Part shown: piece by piece, positions 12,040 through 27,200 of the stretch
How the letters are laid out: every line of letters begins with the position of its first letter
Numbering within the stretch: position 1 is the stretch's first letter
Origin: Hippasteria phrygiana
Lineage: Eukaryota; Echinodermata; Asteroidea; Valvatida; Goniasteridae
DNA: 64,000 nt
Direction: 5' to 3'
Assembly: GCA_037893225.1 (NCBI GenBank)
Contig: JAZGUH010000056.1
Span: forward strand, 1,302,001 to 1,366,000
Program-made: the position numbers and the translations under genes
Notes under the pieces: model-generated
Databases searched by the model: none
What the model was told of the DNA's origin: nothing
What the model saw: the letters and a program-made list of their open reading frames with translations, nothing else

Positions 12040-13225
12040 TTTGCTGAAGTTAATACAGAGTCCATGCCATTGATAAAACCCCAAAACTAATGCTAGGCCA
12101 GCTTAGCACTCTGGTTAAATGACAAACCCTGATGTGTCCATGGAGGAACAACTTCTCACGCCAAATGAAGGTGCGGTTCCAAGCACACTGGAACCGGCAA
12201 CACCCGTTAGTAACACCAGAGGTAGTCGGCACCTAGCCAAGCCCATAAGATAAGAGTATCGAACCAACTTAGAATAACCACTGGTAAAAATGCCCGATTA
12301 TGTCTTGAGTAAACCATCAGTTCATTTCATGTAGCTATCCCAAGTGTAGTCATAGGGTAGATTAGCTCATTCTTGTTCTTCTAGAAGTAGATTAGTTTAT
12401 TTCAGTTGTTCAATGACTGTCAGATAATTTTTGTAACAAACGGTTACGATAACTAGACACATGGTTAAAAAGAGTTATTTGTAGCTGTAAATTATGTTTG
12501 GATTTGACAGTGAAAAAAAATGTTCGGTGCAAAATAGATATCCATTATGCTGTATTTGGTTTTGTCCTGGTGCAATATTGCACATGTCATCTTGGAGGCT
12601 CTATCAAGTTGATATGCAGATTTGTCAGCAGTTTCCTGCAGGCTTGTCAGGTGCAGGATCATACACTGTAAAAACGTTGGGTAAAACATAATTGGGCAAC
12701 TGTTATTTACCCAACATTGGTATTAATTTACTACATTGTTGGTTAATTCAGGTAAAAATTGACCAATTATTGGGAAGAATTTGCCCAAGATTTTGGGTTG
12801 TTGATATGTTGGGCAACATATCAACCTATTTTGACCAACTTTTGTTTGGAGAGACAGAGTGAATGAGATGATCGAGTCAACTCATACACATAAATCGACT
12901 AGGTATGTACGAGCTGCATAAAGCAAAAACTTATACAGAACTAATTGACCCACTGATTGAAGAAGTTTAGCAATTGTCAAATTATCTATGTCACACTTCA
13001 AATTTCAGTTGCTTAGTCCTCCCAATAACTACCTGAAAGTAACTATCACTGGCTGCTGATGTTCTTAACATTACACTCAGAAATGTTTTGATTAAACTTC
13101 AAGAAGTTGACGAGATGTCTATGAAATGCTGGGAGTTGGAAACTTGGTTCTGTGAGAATTTTCCCAGAGGAACAACTTCCTCACAAGCTGCACTTATGTA
13201 CCATGTTCCATAGAATTGTCTAAGG
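12040..13225. other. No gene; degenerate TTGGGCAA-rich repeat
   Basis: Between 12665 and 12845 there is a run of variants of TTGGGTAAA/TTGGGCAAC on both strands, beginning CACTGTAAAAACGTTGGGTA, probably a decayed MITE. The rest is unique sequence. Confidence 0.4.
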
Positions 13226-13230
13226 GGTGG

Positions 13231-13383
13231 TTGGCTATGTGCTAATTAGTGATAGGCCAATTAGGCATCTGCATATGGGTGTTGGCTATGTGCTAATTAG
13301 TGATAGGCCAATTAGGCATCTGCATATGGGTGTTGGCTATGTGCTAATTAGTGATAGGCCAATTAGGCATCTGCATATGCATA
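13231..13383. repeat. 51-bp tandem repeat, three copies
   Basis: Three near-identical 51-bp units begin TTGGCTATGTGCTAATTAGT at 13231, 13282 and 13333, followed by a short GCATAT run. The unit length is a multiple of three, so it reads as a 17-residue repeat within 13227-13508, but nothing else supports coding. Confidence 0.9.
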
Positions 13384-13939
13384 TGCATAAAAGGACAGTA
13401 ATACCCATTGGCTACAGTGTAATACATTCATATAGAGTACTGAAGTCTGACGTCAGTTGGCACGACAACTGGCTCCAAAGAAATAGAGATTTCGACTTCC
13501 TTTGTTAACAGCCAGTCATGCAAAAACATTGACACCAAATAAAAGTATTCTGGCTCCAAACATTGCATTGACGTCATCACTTCGGTACTCTATAGTGCCT
13601 TATGCAAGGCCTCAAAGTGTTTCTTACAAAAAAATCAACAACCAACATGTAATTTAAGTAACCAGGATAAAAATCTCATTTGTCAGCAAGGAATTGCGAA
13701 GGCCTGCAAGTTTTTAGAAACAGTGCACAAACCATTTGGGAATTCTAAACAAAAAGGTGGCATTAATCCCAAGCCCCATGCTTGAGCGCGCAGAGGCCTG
13801 GGCAGACGAATAGACAAATTATCACGGCCCAATTTCATAGGCACAGGATTTTCTATTATGCAACCTCTGTCCATTTCAGAGGGATCGTAAGCTTTTAGCA
13901 ACAGGAAAGAGCTTGCTAACTTCAGAATAATTTGCTTAA

Positions 13940-14141
13940 CCCCTTGCCACCAGTTGACACAAATACGTGCAGATTGAAATTGCCACCTGGCCGGGTGACG
14001 TCTATACACGTCAATTTCTGCATTTTCAATCCATTATTGGGGTATTGTGTACGTTATGCTTGGTTGCACAAGCCTATTGTTTCCGTTTTGCTTGGCTGCA
14101 TAACCCGGTCTGGCGCCCATATGAAATCTGGTGTCAAGGGG
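13940..14141. mobile_element. piggyBac-like MITE, family P, copy 1
   Basis: Flanked by TTAA on both sides (13936-13939, 14142-14145). Ends are CCCCTTG... and ...CAAGGGG. It shares an internal segment (TTTCAATCCATT...GTTATGCTTG) with the copies at 15763, 24116, 31928 and 41660. TTAA targets and CCC-starting ends are the piggyBac pattern. Confidence 0.8.
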
Positions 14142-14403
14142 TTAAACTAGTGATGCAACAATAGAAATCTCCATGCACAAGCAGATATTAGCACGACATA
14201 GCCATGTATTATCACAACATGGCCATGCAATAGGACTTAATCTGTTTCTATTATAGTTGGCACAACTTTTCTGCTAGCCGTTAATCCAAAGAAATCGGGC
14301 CCAGATAACCAGCTATTACAATGTGCAATGCTTAGCTCATCACGAAACAGTGCAGATAAGCAGCTACACAACCCTTGAGGTCCAGTATTCAAGATATCTC
14401 TGC

Positions 14404-14553
14404 TTAACCATAACCCTGCCAGACGCAGCACAGTGCATCTGTGCCGACAGCTTCACTTTGCTGGACTCTCCACACAAGTCAATGTGACAAAGTATGCAAT
14501 CTGATGCGTCTGGCAGGGTTTCTAGCCAAAATGCCCTGGAGGGTTAGGGTTAA
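14404..14553. mobile_element. 150-bp MITE, family Q, copy 1
   Basis: Starts TTAACCATAACCCTGCCAGA and ends GGAGGGTTAGGGTTAA. It is the inverted counterpart of 27426-27578, with shared interior (CTTTGCTGGACTCTCC). The CCCTAACCC-like ends are element termini, not telomere repeats. Confidence 0.75.
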
Positions 14554-15003
14554 AGAAACCCAGTAAGTAATTATGGTCCATTTTGTTTGGCATCTGTCCT
14601 AAATTCCAAAACTTAACCATATGGGCCATTAACGAGAGGCCCGAATGTTATTTTCAAACCGTTCCCTGGTTCAAGGGCATTGACATCCCGCTGAAAGCCA
14701 CAAAAGCCTGTGGCCCTTATAGAGCGATCCATAAATCCCCACCCTTTAATGTACTGACCAATCATAACCATGACAACAGTCCGACTGAAATGATGGACGT
14801 GTGGCAGATGGCTGTGATTGGTCAATACGTTACAGGGCTTTGGAATTGGTCAATGAGAACCACTGAAATGCATTTCTTGTACCCGAGTTAACACCACTCA
14901 CACATGACATCCTCAGCCAGGATTTCTTACCACCAATTGGGGATCGGTACTTCGTTACTGGAACAGCTCACTGACCGCAGGATTATTTAGATGACCATCA
15001 CAT

Positions 15004-15299
15004 TCATCCTTCAGTTGTACCCATGCCTGGCTCACAGCAGCGGCATTTTGCATTATTTGCATTGCAGCATGGGAGATATTCATCGTTGTGACTGTAGTTG
15101 GCTACCGTCGTGTTGTCTCCCGCAAAGTCAGCGTTGAATGCATCAAGGCTCCTATGTATGTCGCTGAGGGCAGCCTTGTACTCTGCACTGCTTGGGTCTA
15201 GCGGGAAGCCTTCTTGAGGGTCGATGCCCAGATTGAAGATAAGAGGCGGGTCATGTCTCTGGACTGGTCCCATGGCCCCACCACACTGCTCCGCCCCAC
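15004..15299 (-). CDS. ARSG: ARSG exon 10: C-terminus and stop
   Basis: Codes residues 449-546 and TGA at 15006-15004. [17 protein letters not shown] is the typical sulfatase end strand. A cysteine-rich tail ([16 protein letters not shown]) is characteristic of arylsulfatases A and G. Acceptor TTTCTAAG. No convincing poly(A) signal was identified just downstream. Confidence 0.93.
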
Positions 15300-18200
15300 C
15301 TTAGAAAAATGAAACAAAGTAGCCAATATAAATTTGCATAATTATAATAACTTGGACACACAGGAACACAGCTAGAGAAAATGTACAAAATTAGATTAAC
15401 CGTAATCCCCTAGGGTGCATACAAAATCATATTAACATTGAAAGGTTTGGGACTGTTTGGGTTAAAGATTTCATGACATGAGTAAATGACCAGTTTTAAA
15501 ATTTACTGGAAGGAAGACCGGTGTGCGTTCACCTTCTCTCCAGCTGTGGTGAGAGGACGTAGAAAAGAAATACAAAACGCTGCAACTAAGTTACTCAAAC
15601 ACTATTAAGAGTTGTCAAATTTATCAGATGTTAACAAGGTTTTTATTGAAATACAGATATGGAATATGGCCAACAAATTTGTCCACTGCAACCTTGAGAT
15701 GTAATGTGAAATTCCACAATGCACATAAGGGAACAGATGTTTAATTCAGTAAGTGAAAACAATGCCCTTGGGCACGGTATTTTACGGGAGACGTCGGGGT
15801 GTTGCAGCCGTTCTGGCAGCCAAATCGAACCGCTACAATGTGTTTGTGCAGTCAAGCATGACAAACAATAATCCAACAATGGATTGAAACTGCACAAACG
15901 GCGGCCAATGGCGTCATCCGGCCTGGTGGCACTTTTTTTTTTACGCCATATGGCGTCATCCGTAGGGGTTAAGTTGCTCACATGCAGTCAAAAATTCATA
16001 TTTCTGATAAGTTATCCGATAAATGCATTATTGTGTTGTCAAATTTGTCTCATTTCTGAATTTAAATAAGAATGCCAACCTTGTCTTGTCCCACCAATGA
16101 AACATTTAGGTTGAAATTTGTTGATGGAACCGTGTTCAGGGTTTGTAAATGGTCAGTGATGATCCTTTCCATTCTATTTCTACTTGTTTCACATACGTGA
16201 AACATTTTAATGACAGAACTGGAATGCTTTGCAGCCATTTATTTTTATTTTTTTGTGCTAAAACTAAATGTGCAGAGCAGAAAGCTGTCTATTTTTTAGC
16301 AGTTGAATTTGCCTAATGGGGACATGTCCTTGAAGAGTTCTGAATCTGACAGGACCAACCATCTGTGTGGACAGTAGACATACATATAGAAACTACATCA
16401 CAAAGTACAAGTCTATTTCTGTATTAAAAGCGCAACTTTTTCCATTGCAAACTTGTGCAAGATGCAAGTCATTTTTTTTTGTGGGGGGGGGGGGGGGGGC
16501 AAATAATTTTAAACCCTGCTTGACTTACACAACTGCCCATGTGTATTAAAGTCACCATCAAAAATCCCACTCAAATTACCTGTTCCATACACTGCTTTGT
16601 AGAAGCCATGTCGTATGGCATCAAATTCTCCTGCCACACGGAGTTTAACATTCGTCGGATGAAAAAGTGTCTGTGGAAGACACAAAATTGAAGCCATAAT
16701 GAGTCAAATTGTAATGCTCTGAAAGTACTGGTTTGAGTGTTGTCAAAGATCCTCTAAACCAGTGCATGCTTTGAGCTGTCTTTCATGAAATCAGAACCAT
16801 TTGTTGGCAATATCGGCCAAAAAGTAGAATAAAAACTCACTTGTCAAACTGGAAAAACAGACTTGACCCCTGGACTCGAGCATATTTGAATGTCTGAACC
16901 CTCTCTCAGTGCCAAAACAGAGCCAGATACCCCACCTATCAAAATAGGTTTTAACAGTTCTGTATTAAAATTGGTTTTATACATCGTACAGTACAATTGA
17001 TACATATAGGCTGTGGCAGTTAACTTTAAGGGTTTCATGCCTTGCTGGTGGGTCAGTGCTAGTAAGTGCCTGGCAATGATGGATTTAGTTCAGTAACAAC
17101 CATGGTTGAAGGTTCAACCATGCATATCCCTGCAAAACAAAGCCATTATCCTCTAAAGCCGTGTCCACACTGGACTTTTTTTTTTAAAGGTTTTACCGAG
17201 ACGATGGTAAAATGAAAAATGGTCAAATGTGACAATTGTCCACACTTGGACTTTCGACATGGGAAAATTTTACCAAGACCGTGGTAGAAGTAACAGCTAT
17301 TTAAGGACTCATGAGGGCGCTTTGCATGACCTTTCTACATTGACGCGATTGACCCAAATCACGTGTGCCTTCTCATTTTTTTGGCTGATGTGTACACATA
17401 GGACTACATCGGTTAGCACCAATCAAACTTCTGACTATATCAATAATAAAATCTGCCATGATTGCGACCAAAAAAGGAACAACGCACTGGAATTTGGATA
17501 CTTGCCACGTGCACCGCACCGCGTTTAAACAATGCAAAGCGCATGCGTGGTGTCCCAGTGTAGCATGACCTCACGCTCGGGCCAGATTCTGATCCTGAGC
17601 TGCTTTTACCGACTCACACTGTCCGCACTGGACTTATAGTCTCGGGAAAAGTTACCTGGTCAGTTTTCCTGGGCAGCAGTTGCCCGGTAGAAGTAACCGC
17701 TGGACTCGGGAAAAGTAACTGAGAGGAAAACGTCCTAGGCTGTCTGCACTGGACTTAAAATGGGAAAAGTACCCATCGTCTCGGTAAGTTTTACCAAAAT
17801 AAATCCAGTGCTAGGAAAGTTGTAGCAGTATTCATGGTCACCCTATCAAACCCCTTTGATAGGTTATATGATAGGCATTTTGTCCATAAGGGTTCCGTTA
17901 GTTTGTGAACAGCCTGTACAAAAGCTATAGGAGAGTAATTGGTTTGGTTTTCTGATAGGTTGTCATAGTTATAACAGTATAGGAGGTTAATGGTCTTGGA
18001 AGCATGTCAGGACTCGTCTTAGTCCAGGCATGATTCCAGTACCATTATATTAAAACACTCTGGAATCTAGAATTAAGAGTATGTTTGAGCCAGGGATCTA
18101 TTAAACTCCAGATTGGAACTCAGCTTTTGAGTTTTGAACTCCTAGTCCGCTTTTTCACTGTTTTGGCATTGGACTTGAATCAGGACTACAACACTGATCT

Positions 18201-21200
18201 TCACCTTACCGTAGCTCTATTGCCAATCTGAAGCCTTGAATACTTTGAAAATAAACATGCTCTGCCTCCGATTTCAAATAAGACTTCAATGTACATTTAG
18301 AAAAAAAGTGCCCCAGTAGCAACATCTTGGAAACTAACATTCGTGAAGTAATCTCCATACACGCACAGGCATTTGCATGACTAATTGAAGTAGTGCAAAG
18401 GTTAGCAATTTTCTTCTAATAGCAAAACGTTTTTGCTAACTGTTGAGCAGTGCCATGAAATTAGCCACAGGCTGCACAATACATTGTACACAAAACCAGT
18501 GTCAATACATGACAATTTATGTATTCTACATGCAGTTATGTGCTCGGATAACTGGCTATAAACAACCTATATAAATATTTTGTATGGGTATCTCCCAACA
18601 CGAGGCCAAAAGGCCACTAAAGGTGTGGGCTACAAAAGACAAGGACAGAAATCACATGGATAGAAGGTATCTATAGTAACAGATTATAGGTGAAAGATTA
18701 TAGGTGAAATGGAAGCAGGTTACGGGTAAGGAGTTCCAAAGAAAGGCAGTATGAGGGGGAAAAAAAGGAAAGTATTTCACAGTACTAGCATTTGGAAGAG
18801 TGAAAGGATGCAATGTGGCAGCAGGGCGAAACGAAAGGCATCTGGAACACCTTCCATTCTAGTATCTATAAAAGAGGCTCATACAATGAAACAGAGCGTC
18901 GGACATGTGGTTTCAGGGAATTCACAGAACTCAATAATTACAGATCAGCCTTACCCTATTGTACAGCTCTTTTCCAAATAACACGTGGCTAACATCCATG
19001 CCATCGTAGCTGCGATATTTGGGCATTGGAATCCCAGCAAGAGAAGCAATGGTTGGGTAGATATCCAATGCACTGAGTAAGGAGTCCGAGACACGACCAG
19101 CTGGGACATGACCAGGCCAATAGGCAAATGTCGGCTCTCGGTGACCTGCTTCCCACACTGTCTGTTTGGCTGTACTTCCTCCACCTCCTTCAAGAAAACG
19201 AGGACATTAAAAGGTATTCATTAATGCCTCAGCGAGTTTCACTATCCCTATTGGTCGAAAGCCTGTCACGTGGGTGTGTTTAAACGGTTGTTTAAACACG
19301 GCTGGAAGTTGTTTAAACACGGCGCGTCATTCAGCTGTTCTCAGCCGATACGCAACAGGGAGAGCGTAGTAGGTGCGCTCACAACTTAGATGTACTGAAC
19401 TTCATAATGTAAGACAACGCTAATGCATGCGTATAAAACACATCTCGTGCGTGTGCATACGCGCACGCGACAGACAGGCGCAGATCGCCTTCACGCACAT
19501 GTGTTTTGTACTGAGCAAATGGAAGAAAAAGTGGGGTGGAAAAGCTTTGCATTTTGTCCTTTTTACGGGAGGTTTTTGTATTTTTCGTATGAAGGCATTT
19601 ATGAATGGGGATAAAAATGTGATGACCTGGTCTTTACCAGTCAATAATAACCTCGAAGGGTCGTGACCGCTGTTAATAGACCTCGCCTTCGGCTCGGTCC
19701 ATTAACAGCGGTCACGCCCCTCCTCGATTATTATTGACGTGGTAAAGACTGGGTCATCACACTTTTATCCCCTTAGTAAACAACATTTGCTTTTGCTGTA
19801 ATTCAGAAATAAATGGATTTGGGGGTTAGTATTTTATAGCCTGTTAGCAAATATTGTAACACTGACCCGTTTAAAATTTTCTGTGCATAGATGCTGGGAA
19901 AACAAAACAAAAAATATGTTATAGTAAGTATAGTTCTCTGACAAAACAGAGCAATTTATAGACGTCGGGGAATTATCGGGTCAAGGAACTAGACTATTTC
20001 TAACGATTGTCGGCCGACAATTGTTAAACGATATAAATTTCTACTTTTCTTGGAAAACGGCACACATTTTTTTGTATTAGTTTTCTTTTTTGACGTTTGC
20101 AAATGTTACATACTACCTTTAACTAATAAATAAGAACAATGCACACCTGACCAGCACTGAGGGCAACAGAAGGTGTGCCAGGCATGTCAGTTCAAGAACC
20201 CTGTCCAATTCTATTTTGAGGGTAACTCACCAGCAAAACCGAAAAACGTCACCCTGCTGGTGGGTTAACTCGGTCAAAGGTTAACTTGGTCCAAGGATAA
20301 GTCGGTCAAAATGGGAAAAGAATGCATACTAGTATCAAGACACGAACGTGTAGAAATCTCATTTATTGCATGAATGAGATTATACTGTAAAAAATGGGTG
20401 AACTCTGTTCCTATGCCACGCCAATCTACGAGTTCTAGACCCGAAAAGGTAAGTGTAATGATTATATTTTGTTTATATACATGATTTACATACAAAAGTA
20501 CAAATTTATTTGTTAATTACACAGGGCAATGCAGGCTGGTTTTATGCAGCTCTTATGACTATTTTCTATTTTTTACATAATTCATATTTTCTGCAAACCC
20601 GATTGAGTAGTACTCAGGCACTACTAGCAGAATGAAATGTGTTGATTCATGTTTATAGACGGTTTGTTCTTGCGTGAGCACCACTGGAATTCCAATTTCA
20701 TTATACATGATTGCGTGATTGGTTTAATGCTTCGAATACGTGATTGGTTTAATGCTTCGAATACTAGCCAAAGGAAAAAAGATTTTTTATCTTCACAGAT
20801 AAGCCATCTGTGCTGGCCCAATAGTGTACATGTATGTCACTACAACTAGAGAGAAATGAAACAGGCATGTGACATTTGTTAATTTTATGTTTGTAATTTT
20901 TTGTGAGAATATTCAGCCCTGTATTAGCACATTCTGATAAATGATAATTCGCTTTTATTTTTTCCCTTAGATTTTTTGTCTTAATATTCAAGTCTCAATT
21001 GTGTTAAGCTTATTGCGAGAAGCAATTTGTCATTTTTTTATTTTGATGGAAATTTCACCGTTAGAATGATGGCACCTCCGACCACGATGAAAGACTTATG
21101 CCTGCTGTCAACAAGTTCAACCTGGTTAATAAAGATTGACATCTCGTTTGTAAATTATGTTTTAGAGTTTGCCCCAAGAGTTAAGGTCAATGTTGGATGC

Positions 21201-24200
21201 AACAAGCTTGCCCAGGACAGAATGATAAACGAGTACCTCCTCCACAATCGCTAATGCCCTGAACTACTACGATCATAATTTCCCAACCCCTAAATACCTG
21301 CTAACTGGATACCCAGGACTTGAAACACCACTAACCAGGGAACAATTTGTGTAAGTTGGAACATTTTCATTAATTTTGTTCATATATCAATTTGCTTTGT
21401 TATATCATGGAGGTATTTTAATACCTCCATGGTTATATTGTTTGCCTGTGTCTGTTGGGATGTTCGTTATTTTTCTGCCGAATGCTTAAATGCATGTAAA
21501 CCATATTTCTAAAATGTGGTGGAAAAAGTTTGTGATTTGGGGATACGAAAACGTCCGGCTACCAGCTACCAGCTACCAGCTACCAGCTACCAGCTACCCC
21601 CCACCCCCCCCCCCCCCCCCCAACACCACCTCGCATTGGTGTGGCAAGTTCCGTTTGACCCGCGCAAGTGAAAATCAACAAGACATTGTGTGAATATTTA
21701 TTTGAGCGAAAGTTGACTTCTCTATAAATGACCTTCCCTAAGAGCATTTTCTGAACGCACTGACATCCCAATTTATTTTAATATTCACATTAAACTCCTT
21801 GGGCCTGGGGAGTAGCCATTCTGCCTCCTCACAAGGGACGGATTAAGTGCAGTAATGATCTGATTTGGTTTGCAACTGATTATAGTATAGTGTGACGTAA
21901 TTTTTCAAATGCGAAACACCTTTTCATTAAAAACAACAAACCAACTCAGCATCGTGATTGTTGTGTGCGAGTGGCAAAACGACAATGATTCTTCTTTGGT
22001 AGAAGAATGAAGGGAGGGATCCGCTAAATATCCCACAAATACCGAAGTTGCCCGGCCTGGAGTTTTTGCGTGCAATTTCAGTACTGTGCTTGAAACGAAG
22101 CGCCATGGAAGGTGACGGGCCTGAACCTTTGCTTGGAGATCGTCAAATCAGACAAGTTTATTTGATAACATATAGTCAAGCTGACGAAGAATTAGTATTT
22201 TCTCAAGAGGAGTTTGTGCACAGTTGGTATTGCTACCAATTTATGGTCCGAAATTATACGCAAGAGGAAAATGGCATCCGTGAGCATTTTTCTTCCAATC
22301 ACTGCAATTACTACAGTGTGTGGAAGTATGTGACAAAGGAGGATGTGTCCTTCATACAATCTGCGGCTCATCCCGACTTGGCGAAAGCTTTTCCCCCCCA
22401 GAATGGCTGAGGCCTCTCAAGCAAGAACTCGGACACAAGAAACCGAAGGTGGTGGGGCAAATGTAAAGAAATGTAAGAGAAGTCGTCTAACAGCCATTGA
22501 AGTGTCCCAGATCGCTGTTTCAAGTGGAATCAAGATGCGTCTTTAGCTTATGGCTCCAGCCAGCCAGCAGAAAAAAAAGACGGAAAAACTGATCTAGCAG
22601 AATTCATCGTCAACAGGGGGGAAAGACAGTGGTAAATCAAGCTATTGAGGTACAAATAACTCAACAGTGGAATCTTTGCCCTAGCCCCCCCCCCCCCCCC
22701 CCCCCCCCAGGCATTATTATTATTATTTCTATTTATATGTCCATGTGCAATTGAGAAGGGGTCTGTGATGTTTGCCATAATTTGCATATTGTTCAAATTA
22801 CACTTTTTATCAAATTACACTTTAAAAAAATTGTTCAATTACAGGAGATTGTACTATCGCTCATTGGATGCAGCCTCCACATAAAAGCTACCAAAGTTCC
22901 ACATGCTACAAGGGGTTTATCGACCCATGGGTCCCTTTAAAAGAACTATCACTTTATCATATTTGAAGGAGCATTGGTGCAACAACAAGCCTTCCGGGAG
23001 AACACATGCCATCAATGTGTGATGGCCACAGCAGATGCTTGTAAGCACATATAAATTGCCTAGTCCGAGTAGTTGCCTACAATAGCAAGAGTACACGCTA
23101 TCCTTTAGGTTCAATCCTACTTAAGGTTCAATTCTTACATTTTTCCCCTCAAGATTTTTCTTCTATTAATTTGTTCATGCTCGTGAAGATGTCGGTGCAT
23201 CAATTTCAGGGAGAGATGTGCAGTCACCACAGAAGAAACGCTGCACACAGGGGAGTATTCTAGGCAAGGCCACTGTTCGTCCGACGCAAGCTGAACTAGT
23301 TGCAAAGCTGATTAGTGATCGTGCAGAGAGAACTGGAACGCTACCTTGCAGCTGAAGAACTTGGCGGGGATACGAGCCCGTTGATTTGGTGCAGGATCCC
23401 CAAACCGCCTTTCCACTCTTGGCAAAACTTGCAAAGAAATACTTGTGCACATGCGCAACGAGCTCACCATCGGAGCGCTTTTTCAGCACGGTGGGAAATG
23501 TAGTAACTCTCCTGAGATCAGTGTTGAAGCCAGAGAAGGTGAACATGCTTGTTTTTAACTCGGAACTTTTGAGTACCAGACATTAACTTCACGCCACAGC
23601 ATAATTTCAAAAGGTCGTCACTTCTATTTAATACATACAATGTAAGGGTTGCTTTTCTCCAAATTTTGTTTACTGTCGTACAGTTTCATTGATTTTCAAG
23701 TACATAACTTGTTTCCATGTCGCCATTCACCAAAATTGTAAAGGTTTAGCCTACAATCAGTATCTCTGCATTGTTTGACGAATGGTAATATACACTGATA
23801 CAATAATAACAAATACGTTAGCCTGCCACAGTGCATCACTGATCGGATATGAAATCTGTTTTATGATCTACCCGTTTGCATTGTTGTATATTGTTATTCG
23901 ATCCCACCTATTTTGTACACAGTGCACTGCACAGTGCAGCTTTGAGATAATTGTATAAGAAAGCTGATATTCTTTGTCCGTAAACCTGTGATGTCGCTGC
24001 CCCCCTCTACTCCTCGCTTCCTTTTCCGTGCTGATCATAAGTTGTAAATGTTTGTAAATATTTTTTTCTTAACGATGTTGTGGCTGGCTGGATTCCACCT
24101 TCACTGTCTGTTTAACCCCTTGCGTACGGATGTTGCAAATGTGCGCAAAAAACAGTGCCACCAGGCCGGATGACGCAATTGTCCGCCGTTTGTGCAGCTT

Positions 24201-27200
24201 CAATCCCTTGTTGGATTAAACAGGGCCACCAGGCCGGATGACACCATTGGCCGCTGTTTGTGCAGTTTCAATCCATTGTTGGATTATTGTGTATAGGTTA
24301 TGCTTGACTGCACAAACACACTGTAGCGGTTCGCTTGGCTGCCATAACCGCCGCGGCACCCCGACGTCTCCCGTAAAATACCGTACTCAAGGGGTTAAGA
24401 TTCAGAAGTCTAATGTATACATGTACTCATCAAGTGTTTTGGAATTAAATCAGGAAACCTGGAAATATATTTTTGCTCACAAAACCAGTTGTGTGATGAT
24501 AAGGGGTTCGAGTTGTAAACATTTGTAATTATGTTTTGGTTTGAATATATAAGTTTATTTTAATTTTGCTCTTCAGCTGATCGGGTAGTTACAGAGGTGG
24601 CCCCTCATTGCGATGCTCATTTCCTAGGTGAGGGCATGTTTTTATATTGGGGCAGATTTTTTGCAACAAGGTTTCTTTTTCATTATTACTCCAAAAGTCC
24701 AGGAGTACAGAAACGATTTAACGCTAGCTTGCAAATATTTGTTGTTCAATGTTTAATTGTTTATTTGATTATTTCATGTGAATCGTCCGTCATGCAGTTG
24801 TGTGAGAAAAAAATTAATTGCTTGGTACTGTTGCTTACGTTGGTACATGCACATGTAATTGCTTTGAATTTTTTAACTGCGTAATAATGGGGCAAATGAA
24901 GATCTCAAGTTTGGGATAATTTGGCAGAAAGTACAGAATGTCTTTCTAAAATTACAAAAATAAAAGGATTCGTTTCATTCACGAAAACTACCATCCCCTT
25001 ATAAACCAACCAGAGAAGGGTGTCAGAAAATTGTAGGATTGGACAACCACTCCCCTATCCCACATCCCACCCCACCAAAAAAATAAAAAGTCTCCCACCT
25101 GTAGGCTAGGCAGGCCTACATATGTAACCATCGTGACACGTGGTAGAAAATGCTATTGTGGGGCTCTGTCTCTGGCTAATGTACCGACTTGAGAATTGGG
25201 ATCGGGAACTCATTTTCATCACATCTCTTTGACCACCTGCTAGTGCCAGACAGTTACTTTTAACTTGCCCTCTGGCCTGATAGCTCTTTATAATTTGCCG
25301 CCCGACAGGCGACAGCTAAGGAATCTTAGGCCAATGCAAATCTAAAATAACTTAGCAACGGTACGTGCGTTTTGGCAGTCATAACCGAAAACTGGTTCCG
25401 ATTTTCTTCTTGGTCAATCATTTTGTGATTATGTATTTCATTATGGTGCATAATTCTCACCTGTTTTAAAACTCCCAAAGAAATTCACCTACATACAACC
25501 GAACCAATTCTTGGTTACGACTGTTCATGACCGCCAAAACCCCCTACATGCACCAGTGCAGAACATTCACGTCATTTTGGCCTTCAGCCAAACTCTACTT
25601 CGTTTGGTACATGTTCTGGCTGTTCGCCGCTGAGTACAGTAGGATTTACGTGTGACAAGTTCCGGAAACCAGTGCTGGAAAATGGCTCCCCGCCGCTGCA
25701 CGCTACTTTTCCTTCTTCGGGTCCGGTTTTATTTTCATTTTATCAAACATTTCAAGGTAAAATTTTTATGACTAGAATGTTTTCTGCAGGTAAATTCCTT
25801 TATTGGGAGCCAGTTAAGTTAATAAAATTGACGATGTTCTGACAACTTCCGAGGATTGCCAACATGTTCGGACCATCGGGCCATTTTTATGCGGATTTCA
25901 AAATGCAGTGGTGACTTCAGTCTTTTGTTATTTGACCGTTCTTCCGTAAAGAAAACAAAATGACCTCATCCAGTAATATCAGATATTGCGATATTTTGTT
26001 CTTGATATTTCGGTTTCAAAATAAATGGATATTCTACAGGCTTAGTACTACCATTACCTTTCTGTATCTGCCACAGGCCTAGGAATGGACCATTGTCTCC
26101 AGCATACTGACATTTTTGCGCCCATGGACCATTGTCACCTGTCAATAAATGGGAAAATGCACTTAATACATTTTAAACTAAAAATATCTGCTCCCTTGAA
26201 GTAATGTTATTCTGGGCTTTGAGAGGTAGAAGGTGCAACGAGAGAAAATTCTCAAAGTGTAATGGGGAAAATTAATAAAAGAGAAATGCATTTCTGAGAA
26301 CCAGTAATACATGTATTAACCAGACGTCTCAGTCAGCATACTCTCATCAGGAGCGTGCATTCTGATGAGAGTAAGATCACAATGACCAAAACGTTGAGTT
26401 CAACCTGACCAATCTAAACCCCCCCCCCCCCCCCCCAAGGCATTTTTGTTAGGTATATTTTTGAATCTATCAAAATCAAGGGAAAGACAAAAACACAACA
26501 GGTATTTGTATGAGCCTTACAAAATCCAACTGGAATATTACCAGAAGTCTGCTTTCACACTGCTAAAAATTCAATATCTAACACACAATCTACTTTGTGT
26601 TGACTGCTAAATCCAACATATTATAACAGCTTTTTAACATTGTTGGATTCAGCAGGGTAAGGGTTAATGTTTGACATACGAGTAAAGAAAAACTGTACAA
26701 AAGAAGTTGTGCCGATTCCCTTTATTCCAAATTATGATGACCAAGTACCTGTAAACCATAGCAGTGTGTCCGACTCGACACCAGCATCGCGTATTGCTGT
26801 CACAATGCCAGCTACTGTGTGATCAAGCTCTCGCAAGGTGTCCCCAAAAGGCCCTCTGGCAGAAAGGTTCGAGAACATGGGGTCATACTGCAGAGGAACA
26901 TGTGTATGGGCAAAGGCAACATAGAGTATGAACGGTGCTGCTGCTTGTACGCTGTGGAAGAACGACAGTGGAGTACAGTTTAACAAGAAGTTCATTTCAC
27001 CGAGTTATTAAGCATGCTTTTCACTTCACAGAACACTTAAAACAAATAGATAGGGTAAAGCCTTGCTTTGGATGTGAACGTAGTGCTTGCAACCGGATGG
27101 TGCTTGCTTTAACAGAATTTGTATGAAATTTTACATTATAGATGTTCTGTGGTACATGTATTCTAACATTTTATGACTCCTTTGGCCACATATTTAAGGA

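Noticed and set aside
14535..14553. CCCTAACCC/GGGTTAGGG strings suggesting interstitial telomere repeats
   Set aside because: Only one or two units occur, always at the ends of family Q or R MITEs.
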